13,897 nt of DNA from Limosilactobacillus antri DSM 16041. Its GTDB lineage: Bacteria > Bacillota > Bacilli > Lactobacillales > Lactobacillaceae. Location of the stretch: positions 578,073-591,969 of the forward strand of contig NZ_GG700732.1 in assembly GCF_000160835.1 (NCBI RefSeq), in the 5' to 3' direction. Below the pieces are notes generated by a model, which saw nothing but the letters and a program-made list of their open reading frames with translations, made no database searches and was not told the DNA's origin. Made by a program: the position numbers and the translations under genes. Below, one piece after another: positions 1 to 6,283 of the stretch (position 1 is the stretch's first letter; the number at the start of each line of letters is the position of its first letter).

Positions 1-10
1 AAATGTGAGT

Positions 11-30
11 TTGTTGCAAGATTGTTGCAA
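11..30. repeat. Two tandem copies of a 9-base TTGTTGCAA unit, 11-base period
   Basis: TTGTTGCAA occurs at 11-19 and again at 22-30, one helical turn apart. On the minus strand these read TTGCAACAA and would lie just downstream of the candidate leftward promoter at 49-78. The arrangement resembles a tandem operator half-site, but the neighbouring gene is outside the window. The repeat is seen directly; any regulatory role is inference. Confidence 0.4.
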
Positions 31-48
31 AGGCGTTTTTATAAAATG

Positions 49-78
49 CTTATATCCCTGTTATACCAGTAATAGCAA
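49..78 (-). promoter_or_regulatory. Candidate leftward promoter for a gene outside the window
   Basis: Read on the minus strand there is a -35-like TTGCTA (73-78), an 18-base spacer and a -10-like TATAAG (49-54). It lies between the glnA stop and the window edge, so it would serve the next leftward gene, which cannot be seen. AATGCTTAT also occurs twice here (45-53 and 77-85). It is AT-rich sequence, so a chance match is possible. Confidence 0.3.
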
Positions 79-98
79 TGCTTATGACTAGCCCAGCA

Positions 99-1442
99 CT
101 AGTATTTTTCCATATACCGCTGCCGCTCCCAGTCGGAAACGTGCTGGCGGTAAGCATCGTATTCACGGGTTTTGGCTTCCATAAAGCTGTGGTAAATGTG
201 GTCTCCCATCGCCCCTTTAACGACATCGTCCTTTGCCAGGGACTTTAGGGCATTGTGCAGGGTATCCGGCAGGTTGCGGACATCCTTTTCCAGCCGCTCC
301 TCGCTACTCATCTGGTAGATATTCTCGTCAATCTCGTGGATAGCTGGCAGCTGGTTCCGCAACCCATCCAGGCCGGCTTCCAGCACGGCAGCGATCGCCA
401 GATAGGGGTTTGCGGATGGGTCAGCCGACCGCAACTCTACCCGTGTCCCCATCCCCCGATCGCTTGGGATCCGGATCAGTGGTGACCGGTTTGAGGTTGA
501 CCAGGCAACGTAGACCGGTGCTTCAAAGCCCGGTACCAACCGCTTATAAGAGTTGACAATCGGGTTGCAGACCGCGGTGTAAGCCCGGGCGTGCTTCATC
601 AAGCCCCCGAGGAAGTGGTAGGCCGTCTCGGACAATTGGCGCTCATCTGCGGGATCGAAAAAGGCGTTCTCCCCGTTTTGCGTGAACAAGGACATATTTA
701 GGTGCATCCCCGACCCGTTGATCCCAGAAAGGGGCTTGGGCATAAAGGTCGCATGCAGGCCGTACTTCTTGGCAATCGTTTTGACAATCAGCTTAAAAGT
801 CTGAATGTTATCAGCGGCTTCTAACGCATCAGAATACTTGAAGTCTACCTCGTGCTGGCCGGGAGCAACTTCGTGGTGGGCCGCTTCCACGTCAAAGCCC
901 ATCTTTTCCAGCGCCAGTACAATGTCCCGGCGGCAATCCTCACCCCGGTCGGCTGGTTCCATGTCAAAATAATTTTCCTGGTCGTTAACCGTCTGGGTCG
1001 GGTTCCCTTGGTCATCGGTCTTAAAAAGGAAGAATTCCGGTTCCGGTCCAATGTTGAAGTCCTTGAAGCCCATCTTCTGCATATCCTTAAGCACCCGCTT
1101 CAGGTTATTTCGGGGGTCACCAGCAAACGGCTTGCCATCGACCGTTTGCACACTGCAGATTACCCGGGCAACTTTCCCGTGCTCAGCCCCCCATGGGAAG
1201 ACCAGCCAGGTTGACATATCTGGGTACAAGTACATATCACTTTCCTCGATCCGGACAAAGCCGTCAATCGAAGAACCGTCAAACATAATTTTATTGTCCA
1301 TCAGCTTATCCAGTTGGCTGACCGGCAAATCAACGCTCTTAATTGTCCCCAGCATATCGGTAAACATTACGCGCAGGAAGCGAATGTTTTCGTCCTTGAC
1401 CATCTTGCGAACTTCATCTTTTGACAATTCACGCTTTACCAT
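99..1442 (-). CDS. glnA: Type I glutamine synthetase
   Basis: Makes glutamine from glutamate, ammonia and ATP in the cytoplasm; it is the main ammonium-assimilating enzyme, normally a dodecamer. The 447-residue product has the usual length for Gram-positive GSI. Visible motifs are [20 protein letters not shown] with the Arg used for feedback control in the GSI-alpha group, GPEPEFFLF, the [15 protein letters not shown]/glutamate region, NRSPLIRIP, and [16 protein letters not shown] near the C-terminus. It lacks the adenylylation-loop type seen in enteric GSI-beta. I chose the start at 1442 ([12 protein letters not shown]) because AAAGGG then sits about 10 bases upstream. The ATG at 1451 would abut that ribosome binding site. 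It lies downstream of miaA with a 200-base gap and no glnR, the repressor that commonly precedes glnA in lactobacilli. It ends in TAG with no clear terminator before the window edge. Identification is very secure. Confidence 0.97.
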   Translation of the reverse strand: MVKRELSKDEVRKMVKDENIRFLRVMFTDMLGTIKSVDLPVSQLDKLMDNKIMFDGSSIDGFVRIEESDMYLYPDMSTWLVFPWGAEHGKVARVICSVQTVDGKPFAGDPRNNLKRVLKDMQKMGFKDFNIGPEPEFFLFKTDDQGNPTQTVNDQENYFDMEPADRGEDCRRDIVLALEKMGFDVEAAHHEVAPGQHEVDFKYSDALEAADNIQTFKLIVKTIAKKYGLHATFMPKPLSGINGSGMHLNMSLFTQNGENAFFDPADERQLSETAYHFLGGLMKHARAYTAVCNPIVNSYKRLVPGFEAPVYVAWSTSNRSPLIRIPSDRGMGTRVELRSADPSANPYLAIAAVLEAGLDGLRNQLPAIHEIDENIYQMSSEERLEKDVRNLPDTLHNALKSLAKDDVVKGAMGDHIYHSFMEAKTREYDAYRQHVSDWERQRYMEKY

Positions 1443-1500
1443 ATCTTCCATTCCCTTTCAATCAATCCAAGCTCCAGGCCATTCTTAATAATATGAAGTT

Positions 1501-1626
1501 TCAGCTGCTGATTCCGGCTTTCTTAGCGGATTTTACAAATAATTGTAACCAGCCCCGCTTCAATACGGTTATTAGGATAACAATCAGGACCAGGCAAGTC
1601 AATTTAATTCCGGAACTTTTAGCCAT
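1501..1626 (-). CDS. Possible 41-residue single-span membrane peptide
   Basis: A short reading frame between miaA and glnA encodes 41 residues. It has a basic N-terminus (MAKSSGIK), one hydrophobic span of about 13-15 residues (LTCLVLIVILITVL), then a basic amphipathic tail (KRG...FVKSAKKAG). That layout is typical of small membrane peptides. Against it, the only ribosome-binding-like sequence (TTAGGA) directly touches the ATG. A plausible glnA promoter (1574-1602) also lies inside the frame. The open frame extends upstream of the ATG without a conventional start, so this could be a remnant of a longer gene. I do not recognise a family. It occupies the place where glnR is often found but bears no resemblance to GlnR. 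Confidence 0.3.
   Translation of the reverse strand: MAKSSGIKLTCLVLIVILITVLKRGWLQLFVKSAKKAGISS
1521..1548 (-). promoter_or_regulatory. Inverted repeat and GlnR-like motif upstream of glnA
   Basis: Two overlapping signals are visible. TTACAA-ATAA-TTGTAA (1533-1548) is an exact 6+6 inverted repeat. On the minus strand, TGTAA-N7-TAAGA (1521-1537) matches the GlnR/TnrA consensus TGTNA-N7-TNACA at all but one fixed position. Both lie about 20-45 bases downstream of the start site predicted from 1574-1602. This is an unusual place for a GlnR operator, though it could work as a roadblock. AT-rich chance matches are a real possibility. Confidence 0.22.
1574..1602 (-). promoter_or_regulatory. Candidate glnA promoter
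   Basis: On the minus strand TTGACT (1597-1602) is followed after exactly 17 bases by TATCCT (1574-1579), preceded by TG at the extended -10 position. It would give a glnA leader of about 125 bases. It overlaps the possible 41-residue ORF, so at most one of the two readings is likely to dominate. No terminator is seen after miaA, so read-through from miaA is also possible. Confidence 0.4.
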
Positions 1627-1651
1627 TCCTAACCAAATTTGTTCGTCAGCT

Positions 1652-2575
1652 TTACTTTTTTAACCAATCATCGACAAGCAACTTAATATCTTGAATTGTA
1701 TCCTGCCCACTCACCAGGTCGAACCAGTGCACCGGCATCCGGTTCCGAAACCAGGTCAGCTGCCGCTTCGCGTAGTGGCGCGAGTCGAGCTTAACCTTGT
1801 CAATTGCCGCCGCCAAACTGCTCCGTCCCGCAAAGTAGTCAAACAGCTCGTGGTAGCCAATCCCCTTCCCCGCCGGCAGGGTCACCCCACCCTGTTGATA
1901 CAGCCAGCGGGCCTCTTCAACCAGCCCCTGGCTAACCATCTGGTCCACCCGGGCATTAATCCGGTCATACAGGACCTGGCGCGCGGTATTCAGCCCCAGC
2001 AGCAAGAAATCGGCCTGGCGGTCCCCCTGCGGCTGCTGGGAAAAGGGCCGGCCCGTTTTTTCAATCACTTCCAGCGCCCGAACCAGTCGCCGCCGGTTGC
2101 CAACCGGGATCTTCTCGCTAGCGGCCGGATCCAGCTCCGCCAGCCGCTGCCAGAGGTAGGCGTTCCCCTCCGCTGCCGCAATCCGTTCCCAGCGGGCCCG
2201 AATTGATGCATCTCCTGCCGCGTCCTGGTCATTGCCGAGGGCCAGATTATCAGTTAAACTCTGAATATATAACCCGGTCCCACCCGCAATAATGGGGAGG
2301 CGGTGGCGGCGGCGAATATCCTTAATCCAATGACTGGCAGCCTGCTTAAAGCGGGCCGCCGAATATTGCTCATCGACATCGCAAATATCAATCAAGTGGT
2401 GGGGGACGCCCGCCATTTCCGCCGGAGTAACCTTCGCGGTCCCAATATCAAGGTGCCGGTACACCTGCATTGAATCGCCGGAGATGACTTCCCCTCCTTC
2501 TTGCCGGGCCAATTCAATTGAAAGGGCCGTTTTGCCGACCGCGGTCGGGCCAACGATTACGATTACTTTATCCAT
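1652..2575 (-). CDS. miaA: tRNA dimethylallyltransferase
   Basis: Transfers a dimethylallyl group to N6 of adenosine 37 in tRNAs that read codons starting with U, stabilising codon-anticodon pairing. The 307-residue protein begins with the P-loop GPTAVGKT (residues 9-16), followed by SGDSMQVYRHLDIGTAK with the Asp-Ser-Met-Gln-Val-Tyr motif that binds prenyl donor and tRNA (about 33-48). It continues with VPHHLIDI, IAGGTGLYI (about 96-104), a central tRNA-binding insert and the C-terminal GIGYHE...YAKRQLTWFRN segment. Length and motif order match the family. AAGGAAG upstream supports the ATG at 2575. It is transcribed divergently from the DUF3042 gene and points at glnA. The hfq or hflX neighbours found in other Firmicutes are not here. 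Very secure. Confidence 0.96.
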   Translation of the reverse strand: MDKVIVIVGPTAVGKTALSIELARQEGGEVISGDSMQVYRHLDIGTAKVTPAEMAGVPHHLIDICDVDEQYSAARFKQAASHWIKDIRRRHRLPIIAGGTGLYIQSLTDNLALGNDQDAAGDASIRARWERIAAAEGNAYLWQRLAELDPAASEKIPVGNRRRLVRALEVIEKTGRPFSQQPQGDRQADFLLLGLNTARQVLYDRINARVDQMVSQGLVEEARWLYQQGGVTLPAGKGIGYHELFDYFAGRSSLAAAIDKVKLDSRHYAKRQLTWFRNRMPVHWFDLVSGQDTIQDIKLLVDDWLKK

Positions 2576-2678
2576 AACTAACTTCCTTATAAACTTATAA
2601 ATTTTCTGATAATGACTGGTAAAAACGGCCCAATTCGCTCATAATAGTGGTAGATTGATTAATAAGGAGGGATACTTG
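2576..2678. promoter_or_regulatory. Divergent promoter region between miaA and the DUF3042 gene
   Basis: This AT-rich gap must hold promoters for both directions. Rightward, CATAAT at 2640-2645 is a fair -10 but has no good -35. Leftward, TTTACC (2618-2623), 18 bases, TATAAG (2594-2599) fits a promoter. However, transcription would then start inside the miaA ribosome binding site (2582-2588), so another -10 further upstream may be the true one. The region assignment is firmer than either hexamer pair. Confidence 0.4.
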
Positions 2679-2855
2679 ATGAAACAAGTTACCAAAGGAT
2701 TCTTGATTGGTACCGCCTCAACACTTGCCGCAATCGCCAGTGGGGCGGTCGCTTTCCATAAGACCGTAATCAAACCAGTTGAAGAAGAAGAAATTAAATT
2801 TGATGAGAACCGCCGGGCAGCTAACCGGAAGAACCGTTCCGCACACCAACTTTAA
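2679..2855 (+). CDS. DUF3042 family small protein
   Basis: Encodes 58 residues. The N-terminal half is a hydrophobic, glycine- and alanine-rich span (FLIGTASTLAAIASGAVAF, about residues 6-24) after a short basic start. It is followed by the acidic KPVEEEEIKFDENRR stretch and a basic tail RKNRSAHQL. This organisation and the NRRAANRK...SAHQ ending match the DUF3042 family of lactobacilli, which is commonly found next to miaA and has no established function. It is probably a single-pass or membrane-associated protein. The start at 2679 is set by the strong AAGGAGGG seven to eight bases upstream; the in-frame TTG at 2655 lies upstream of that site and is unlikely. It has its own terminator at 2879-2920 and is a single-gene unit. 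Confidence 0.88.
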   Translation: MKQVTKGFLIGTASTLAAIASGAVAFHKTVIKPVEEEEIKFDENRRAANRKNRSAHQL

Positions 2856-2878
2856 TTTACCCTTCACCCATTATATAT

Positions 2879-2920
2879 AAAAAAGGTATGGTGACCAACT
2901 TCGTTCACCATGCCTTTTTT
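2879..2920. terminator. Bidirectional intrinsic terminator
   Basis: A 10-bp stem (GGTATGGTGA at 2885-2894 with TCACCATGCC at 2905-2914, one G-U pair) and a 10-base loop is flanked by A6 on the left and T6 on the right. It works in both orientations, ending the rightward DUF3042 transcript and the leftward glucokinase cluster. The stop codon of the rhodanese-like gene (2919-2921) lies within the T/A tract. Confidence 0.93.
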
Positions 2921-3332
2921 AATATTTCGTCTTCTTGGTCTTGCCATCCCATTCCCGGTAACCTTCCCGGAGAATGTAGAGGTTATGGTAGCCGTGCTTA
3001 GCGAGAAACGCCACCGCTTGCGTACTCAGCGTCATCGTTTCGTCGTAGAGGTAAATCGGCATATCCTTCCGCAGTTCACCATACTGCTGGCGAAGGTAAA
3101 TGTAGGGCAAATTGCGGGCCCCTAAGATGTGGCCAGCCTTAAAATCCTTTTCCTGGCGGAGGTCAATTACCTGCGCCTTGCGCATCCCCTTTTGGAAGTC
3201 TTCCTGGTCAAGGACGGTCGCGTAGTGCTTCCGCCGCCAGCTTTGGAACCCCCAGCTAAACAGCCATACCAGGATGATTAACGCCACCAGGAGGTTAATC
3301 ACCAATAACGTTTTGCTAATTCCTAAAATCAC
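2919..3332 (-). CDS. Membrane-anchored rhodanese-like protein, active-site Cys absent
   Basis: The 137-residue protein has one N-terminal membrane span (about residues 8-28) followed by the basic SWRRKH. This places the soluble part in the cytoplasm. Residues about 38-132 form a rhodanese fold: VIDLRQEKDF, GHILGARNLPY, MPIYLYDETM, then a C-terminal YILREGYREWDG matching the family's L.GG...W motif. The residue after IYLY, where sulfurtransferases carry the persulfide-forming Cys, is Asp97, and the protein has no Cys at all. It therefore cannot act as a normal sulfurtransferase; a binding or regulatory role is inferred. The GTG start at 3332 is supported by AAGGAG overlapping the glucokinase stop. 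It is the last gene of the cluster, 16 bases after glcK. Confidence 0.88.
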   Translation of the reverse strand: MILGISKTLLVINLLVALIILVWLFSWGFQSWRRKHYATVLDQEDFQKGMRKAQVIDLRQEKDFKAGHILGARNLPYIYLRQQYGELRKDMPIYLYDETMTLSTQAVAFLAKHGYHNLYILREGYREWDGKTKKTKY

Positions 3333-3348
3333 TTTTTCCGCTCCTTAC

Positions 3349-4317
3349 TTAGGCTTCCGCAAATTGCCGGGCCAGTGAAGCAGCACCGATTACCCCAGCA
3401 TCATTCCCCAGTTCAGCCAGCTTTAAACTCGTGGAAGTCCGAACCGTCGGGAACGCGAATTGTTCAAAGTTCTTTTGTACCCGCTTCAAGAGGAAGTCCC
3501 CCGCAGCGGAAACCCCGCCACCGATAACCAGGAACTCTGGGTTCAAAGCGTTGGAGAGGTTTGCACAGGCCAGGCCCAGGTAGAAGGCCACTTCGTCAAC
3601 TACCGTGTTCGCCAGGTAGTCATTTTGCTTGGCCAGGTCGAAAACGATCTTCGAGGTGATTTCGTCACCGTTATCAATCATGGCCTTCAGCCGGCTGTTG
3701 CCCTCGTATTCTTCCGCCTTGTCCTGGGCAATGTGAACGACCCCGGTAGCGGAAGCGTATTGTTCCAGGCAACCGCGGTTGCCACAGGTACACAGGTAAC
3801 CATTCGGCTTAACGATCATGTGGCCGACTTCACCACCGGCACCCACGATCCCGTGGACCAGTTTGCCGTTGGAGATCAAGCCCCCACCGACACCGGTTCC
3901 CAGGGTAATGAAGGCTACATCGTCACCCTCGTTTCCGGCACCCTTCCAGCGTTCACCGAGCGCGGCAACGTTAGCGTCGTTATCTAGGGCAAACTTCATC
4001 CCGGTGCCCTCTTCAATCTGCTCCTTAACGTGCTGGGTTGTCTTCCAGTTCAGGTTGAAGGCCCCCACAACGGTTCCTTCCTCCCGGTCAATCGTTCCGG
4101 GGGTTCCCATCCCGATCCCGATGAATTGGTCTGGGCTCATCTTGTAGAGGTCCAGGTGGTGGTTGATGGAGTCAACAATATCAGGGACAATGTGGGAACC
4201 GTCATCCAGGATATTCGTCCGAATTGACCACTTCTGCTGGATCTCCCCATCCTGGGTCAAAATTGCAAATTTAATCGTAGTTCCACCAAGATCTACACCA
4301 AATAACTTCTTTGCCAT
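3349..4317 (-). CDS. glcK: ROK-family glucokinase
   Basis: Phosphorylates free glucose with ATP to glucose 6-phosphate in the cytoplasm, feeding glycolysis or the phosphoketolase pathway. The 322-residue length is typical. Visible are the N-terminal phosphate-binding VDLGGTTIKFAIL (residues 8-20), GIGMGTPGTID (67-77), LDNDANVAALGERW with the catalytic base Asp114, TLGTGVGGGLISNGKLVHG (138-156), GGEVGHM with Glu163 and zinc-ligand His166, and the ROK zinc motif CTCGNRGCLEQYAS (Cys176, Cys178, Cys183). All key residues are present. AGGAGGAAG precedes the ATG by about seven bases. It sits 33 bases after yqgQ and 16 before the rhodanese-like gene. The order rhomboid, yqgQ, glcK matches Bacillus subtilis yqgP-yqgQ-glcK. 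Possible CcpA-type sites at the head of the cluster would suit its role. Confidence 0.95.
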   Translation of the reverse strand: MAKKLFGVDLGGTTIKFAILTQDGEIQQKWSIRTNILDDGSHIVPDIVDSINHHLDLYKMSPDQFIGIGMGTPGTIDREEGTVVGAFNLNWKTTQHVKEQIEEGTGMKFALDNDANVAALGERWKGAGNEGDDVAFITLGTGVGGGLISNGKLVHGIVGAGGEVGHMIVKPNGYLCTCGNRGCLEQYASATGVVHIAQDKAEEYEGNSRLKAMIDNGDEITSKIVFDLAKQNDYLANTVVDEVAFYLGLACANLSNALNPEFLVIGGGVSAAGDFLLKRVQKNFEQFAFPTVRTSTSLKLAELGNDAGVIGAASLARQFAEA

Positions 4318-4350
4318 GTTTTCTTCCTCCTAAAACTCTCTCAATTAAAT

Positions 4351-4590
4351 TTAGTACAAACGGCCCTGCTGCTCCCGAGAACGTTCCTCCCGGTGTTCCT
4401 TCCGCAAGACAATTTTAGCTTTCATGTACACCTGCTGGTCGATTACCCCCGATTGGTAGAGGTGGTCCAGCTCGATAGCCATCAGCTCAATGTCATACAA
4501 CCGTTTGCCCACATACACGAAGACGTTAAATTCCTTTAATAGTTGCTGGACATCATACAGTGTCCGGTATTCACGCGGTAAACTCGCCAT
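4351..4590 (-). CDS. yqgQ: YqgQ family (DUF910) protein
   Basis: A 79-residue soluble protein with the features of the YqgQ/DUF910 family: TLYDVQQLLKEFNVFVYVGKRLYDIELMAIELDHLYQ near the N-terminus predicts a small helical bundle, followed by a charged tail (RKEHREERSREQQGR). Family members have a structure but no proven function; nucleic acid binding has been suggested. Its place between rhomboid and glucokinase is conserved in Bacillus and lactobacilli. The start at 4590 lies only four bases after the rhomboid stop, with a weak GTGAG upstream. This suggests translational coupling to the rhomboid gene. Confidence 0.88.
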   Translation of the reverse strand: MASLPREYRTLYDVQQLLKEFNVFVYVGKRLYDIELMAIELDHLYQSGVIDQQVYMKAKIVLRKEHREERSREQQGRLY

Positions 4591-4594
4591 TCAA

Positions 4595-5254
4595 TCAGCT
4601 CACTTTTATAAACAGGACCACCACGCCGGCAATTAAGACGAGGGTGGCGAAGGTTCGTTCAACGATGTTCACCCGGCCCAAGCGGGGAGCGCCCACCAGG
4701 TAGGCCAGCAAGAAGCCGCCGATAAACCCGCCGAGGTGCCCAGCAAGGTCAATCCCCGGCACCATCAGGTCGGTCGCAATGTTTAAGACCACCAGGATCA
4801 GGAATTGACGGCTCAGCATCCGCAGTGCCTGGTTTTCCCGAAAGGTCGCACCCAGCATGATAAAGGCCCCAAACAGGCCAAAGATTCCGGTGCTGGCGCC
4901 GGCTGAAATCCCGGCCGGCAGCCAGTAAGCACTCAACAAGTTGCCAACTATGGCACTCCCCAGGTAAATCACCAGCATCCGCCAGTGACCAAAAAGCTGT
5001 TCAATATACATTCCAATAAAGTAGAGGGTAATGCTATTGATCAGGAGGTGGGCAAAGCCGATGTGAACGAACACGGGGGTTAATAAGCGCCACCACTCGC
5101 CTGCCTGAACTGCCGCCGCCTGCAGGGCACCAAAGCGGATTAAAACCGCCGGGGTGGTCGAGCCGCCAGCTAGGGTCATCAACAGGTAGACCACCAGCTG
5201 GATTGCAATCAGCACGACCGTAACCGGATTATCTTTCCACAAGCTAGTTTTCAT
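4595..5254 (-). CDS. Rhomboid family intramembrane serine protease
   Basis: Cleaves membrane protein substrates within or next to the bilayer. The 219-residue protein has about seven hydrophobic spans. The family signature is complete: EWWRLLTPVFVHIGFAHLLINS with His64, His69 and Asn73 (oxyanion region), GASTGIFGLFGA with nucleophile Ser121, and AGHLGGFIGGFL with catalytic His173. The residue after the nucleophile is Thr (GAST) rather than the more usual Gly, a variant I recall from lactobacillal rhomboids. It lacks the large N-terminal soluble domain and TPR region of B. subtilis GluP/YqgP, although it occupies the same locus. The ATG at 5254 has GGAG seven bases upstream, inside the 3' end of the preceding cyclo-ligase gene. 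Only one base separates the two genes, so translation is probably coupled. Confidence 0.93.
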   Translation of the reverse strand: MKTSLWKDNPVTVVLIAIQLVVYLLMTLAGGSTTPAVLIRFGALQAAAVQAGEWWRLLTPVFVHIGFAHLLINSITLYFIGMYIEQLFGHWRMLVIYLGSAIVGNLLSAYWLPAGISAGASTGIFGLFGAFIMLGATFRENQALRMLSRQFLILVVLNIATDLMVPGIDLAGHLGGFIGGFLLAYLVGAPRLGRVNIVERTFATLVLIAGVVVLFIKVS

Positions 5255-5255
5255 C

Positions 5256-5810
5256 TTAATGCTCCGCTAGCGTAAGCACCTGGTCCACCGGCTGGTCGTG
5301 CTCTTCACGCGCCCATTCGCCAGCATCGGCCACTTGGGTCGGCAGTGCCAGTGAGATCGTCTTGCCACAGTAGTTAGCCAGGTAGCGGTCATAGTAGCCG
5401 CCGCCAAAGCCGAGCCGCCGACCATCCCGCGTAAAGGCCACCCCGGGAACCACCATCAGGTCAATCTCGTCCGGGCCAAAAACACGGCCATCCCGCGGCT
5501 CAAGGATTCCAAAGCCGGATTCCTCAAAAGTCGTGTTTTCTTTCAGTTCAACAAACTCCATCTGCCGCTTGGGCAGAGTCCGGGGAACCACAACCGTGCG
5601 TCCCTCATGCCGCGCATGGAGGATTAACGGGGCAGTATCAAATTCAAACGATTGACTAAGGGTCAAGGCAATCACCTTTGCCCTCATCCATGCCGCCTGG
5701 TCATACAGCTCCGATGCCAAGGCCTGTTCCTCTTTTAGACGGGTGTTGACATCCAACTGCTGAAGCCGGGCGATGTATGCCTGACGCAGTTCTGCCTTTG
5801 AATACGTCAT
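5256..5810 (-). CDS. yqgN: 5-formyltetrahydrofolate cyclo-ligase
   Basis: Converts 5-formyl-THF to 5,10-methenyl-THF with ATP, returning folate to the one-carbon pool. The 184-residue length is normal. Visible are the N-terminal helical region with the substrate-facing basic residues, VVVPRTLPKRQMEF (about 73-86), the GFGILEP motif (99-105) and VVPGVAFTRDGRRLGFGGGYYDRYL (about 120-144), whose Gly-rich GGGYYDR segment binds nucleotide phosphates. A purine-rich AAAGGGGAG lies 11 bases before the ATG at 5810. It is the first gene of the cluster running to the rhodanese-like gene and follows the promoter at 5862-5890. The B. subtilis counterpart yqgN also lies between rpmGA and yqgP. Confidence 0.94.
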   Translation of the reverse strand: MTYSKAELRQAYIARLQQLDVNTRLKEEQALASELYDQAAWMRAKVIALTLSQSFEFDTAPLILHARHEGRTVVVPRTLPKRQMEFVELKENTTFEESGFGILEPRDGRVFGPDEIDLMVVPGVAFTRDGRRLGFGGGYYDRYLANYCGKTISLALPTQVADAGEWAREEHDQPVDQVLTLAEH

Positions 5811-5839
5811 TATTCTACAATCTCCCCTTTATACTAAAA

Positions 5840-5854
5840 TGATAAACGGTTTCA
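5840..5854. promoter_or_regulatory. cre-like imperfect palindrome at the cluster start site
   Basis: TGATAAACGGTTTCA is an imperfect palindrome around a central CG, with one extra base relative to the catabolite-response consensus TGWAANCGNTNWCA. It spans the transcription start expected from the promoter at 5862-5890, a repressing position for CcpA. The extra base weakens the call. Confidence 0.25.
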
Positions 5855-5861
5855 ACAATTT

Positions 5862-5890
5862 ATTATCACCGCTCGTGATCTTTTTTGCAA
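5862..5890 (-). promoter_or_regulatory. Promoter of the yqgN-rhomboid-yqgQ-glcK-rhodanese cluster
   Basis: Read on the minus strand: TTGCAA (5885-5890), a 17-base spacer, GATAAT (5862-5867). This gives a leader of roughly 45 bases before yqgN. A second set, TTGAAA with TATAAA nearer the gene, would start transcription at the ribosome binding site and is less likely. Confidence 0.6.
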
Positions 5891-5899
5891 GCGTTTTTT
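5885..5899. promoter_or_regulatory. cre-like site overlapping the -35
   Basis: The bases TTGCAAGCGTTTTTT match the extended cre consensus WTGNAANCGNWNNCW at every fixed position but one (the late C). The site overlaps the -35 of the cluster promoter. With glucokinase in the cluster, CcpA control is plausible, but the T-run makes a chance match possible. Confidence 0.3.
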
Positions 5900-5926
5900 C
5901 AAGTTCTCAGCCAATTTGCGGCTGGC

Positions 5927-6253
5927 CTATCTTTGGTCTAGGCGGTCGTAAAGGGCCACCAGCTCTTCCACCAGGTCAACGTAGGTAATCGCCGTCATTA
6001 AATGGTCTTGGGCGTGGACGACTAACAGGGTCAGCTGCACCGGCTTTCCCTGGGCTTCATCTGTCAGCATGGCCGTCTGCACGTTGTGGGCCACATTGAG
6101 CTTTTCCCGGGCCGCGGTCAGTTTCTCCTTTGCCAGGTCAAAGTCGCCATCGCGGGCCGCCCTAAGGGCCTGGTGAGCTTCCTCTTTTGCATCCCCCGCA
6201 TTGACCATCAGTTGCATTGCCTGGTTGGTGGTTTCGTGATTTTCTGCTGCCAT
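5927..6253 (-). CDS. Orphan PTS IIA protein, lactose/cellobiose type
   Basis: A phosphocarrier of the PTS lactose/cellobiose family: the IIA protein accepts phosphate from HPr on a histidine and passes it to a IIB partner. The 108-residue, all-helical protein matches the family length. LLVVHAQDHLMTA carries the phosphorylated His80, and Asp83-His84 match the Asp/His surroundings of LacF. An alanine-rich helix (EEAHQALRAARDGDF) precedes it. No IIB or IIC gene is near, so it must work with a distant transporter or as a regulator; the sugar cannot be named. GAGGAG lies nine bases before the ATG. It starts just 31 bases after the L33 terminator, with no clear promoter of its own apart from an extended -10-like TGCTATTAG inside that hairpin. 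It has no good terminator and may read into yqgN. Confidence 0.9.
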   Translation of the reverse strand: MAAENHETTNQAMQLMVNAGDAKEEAHQALRAARDGDFDLAKEKLTAAREKLNVAHNVQTAMLTDEAQGKPVQLTLLVVHAQDHLMTAITYVDLVEELVALYDRLDQR

Positions 6254-6283
6254 TTTTTCTCACTCCTCTTAGTCCCTCGTGAC

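Noticed and set aside
87..103. ACTAG/CTAGT hairpin at the glnA stop followed by ATTTTT on the plus strand
   Set aside because: Only a 5-bp AT-rich stem, and the T-run is on the strand opposite to glnA transcription; too weak for a terminator call.
852..1214. 120-residue plus-strand frame within glnA
   Set aside because: Antisense shadow of the highly conserved glnA frame; no ribosome binding site and no recognisable protein. The plus-strand frame at 1051-1488 is rejected for the same reason.
3460..3987. 175-residue plus-strand frame opposite glcK
   Set aside because: Shadow frame opposite a clear ROK kinase with all its motifs in the other strand.
5908..5924. CAGCC/GGCTG hairpin after the PTS IIA stop
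   Set aside because: Five base pairs and no T-run in either direction, so not supported as an intrinsic terminator.
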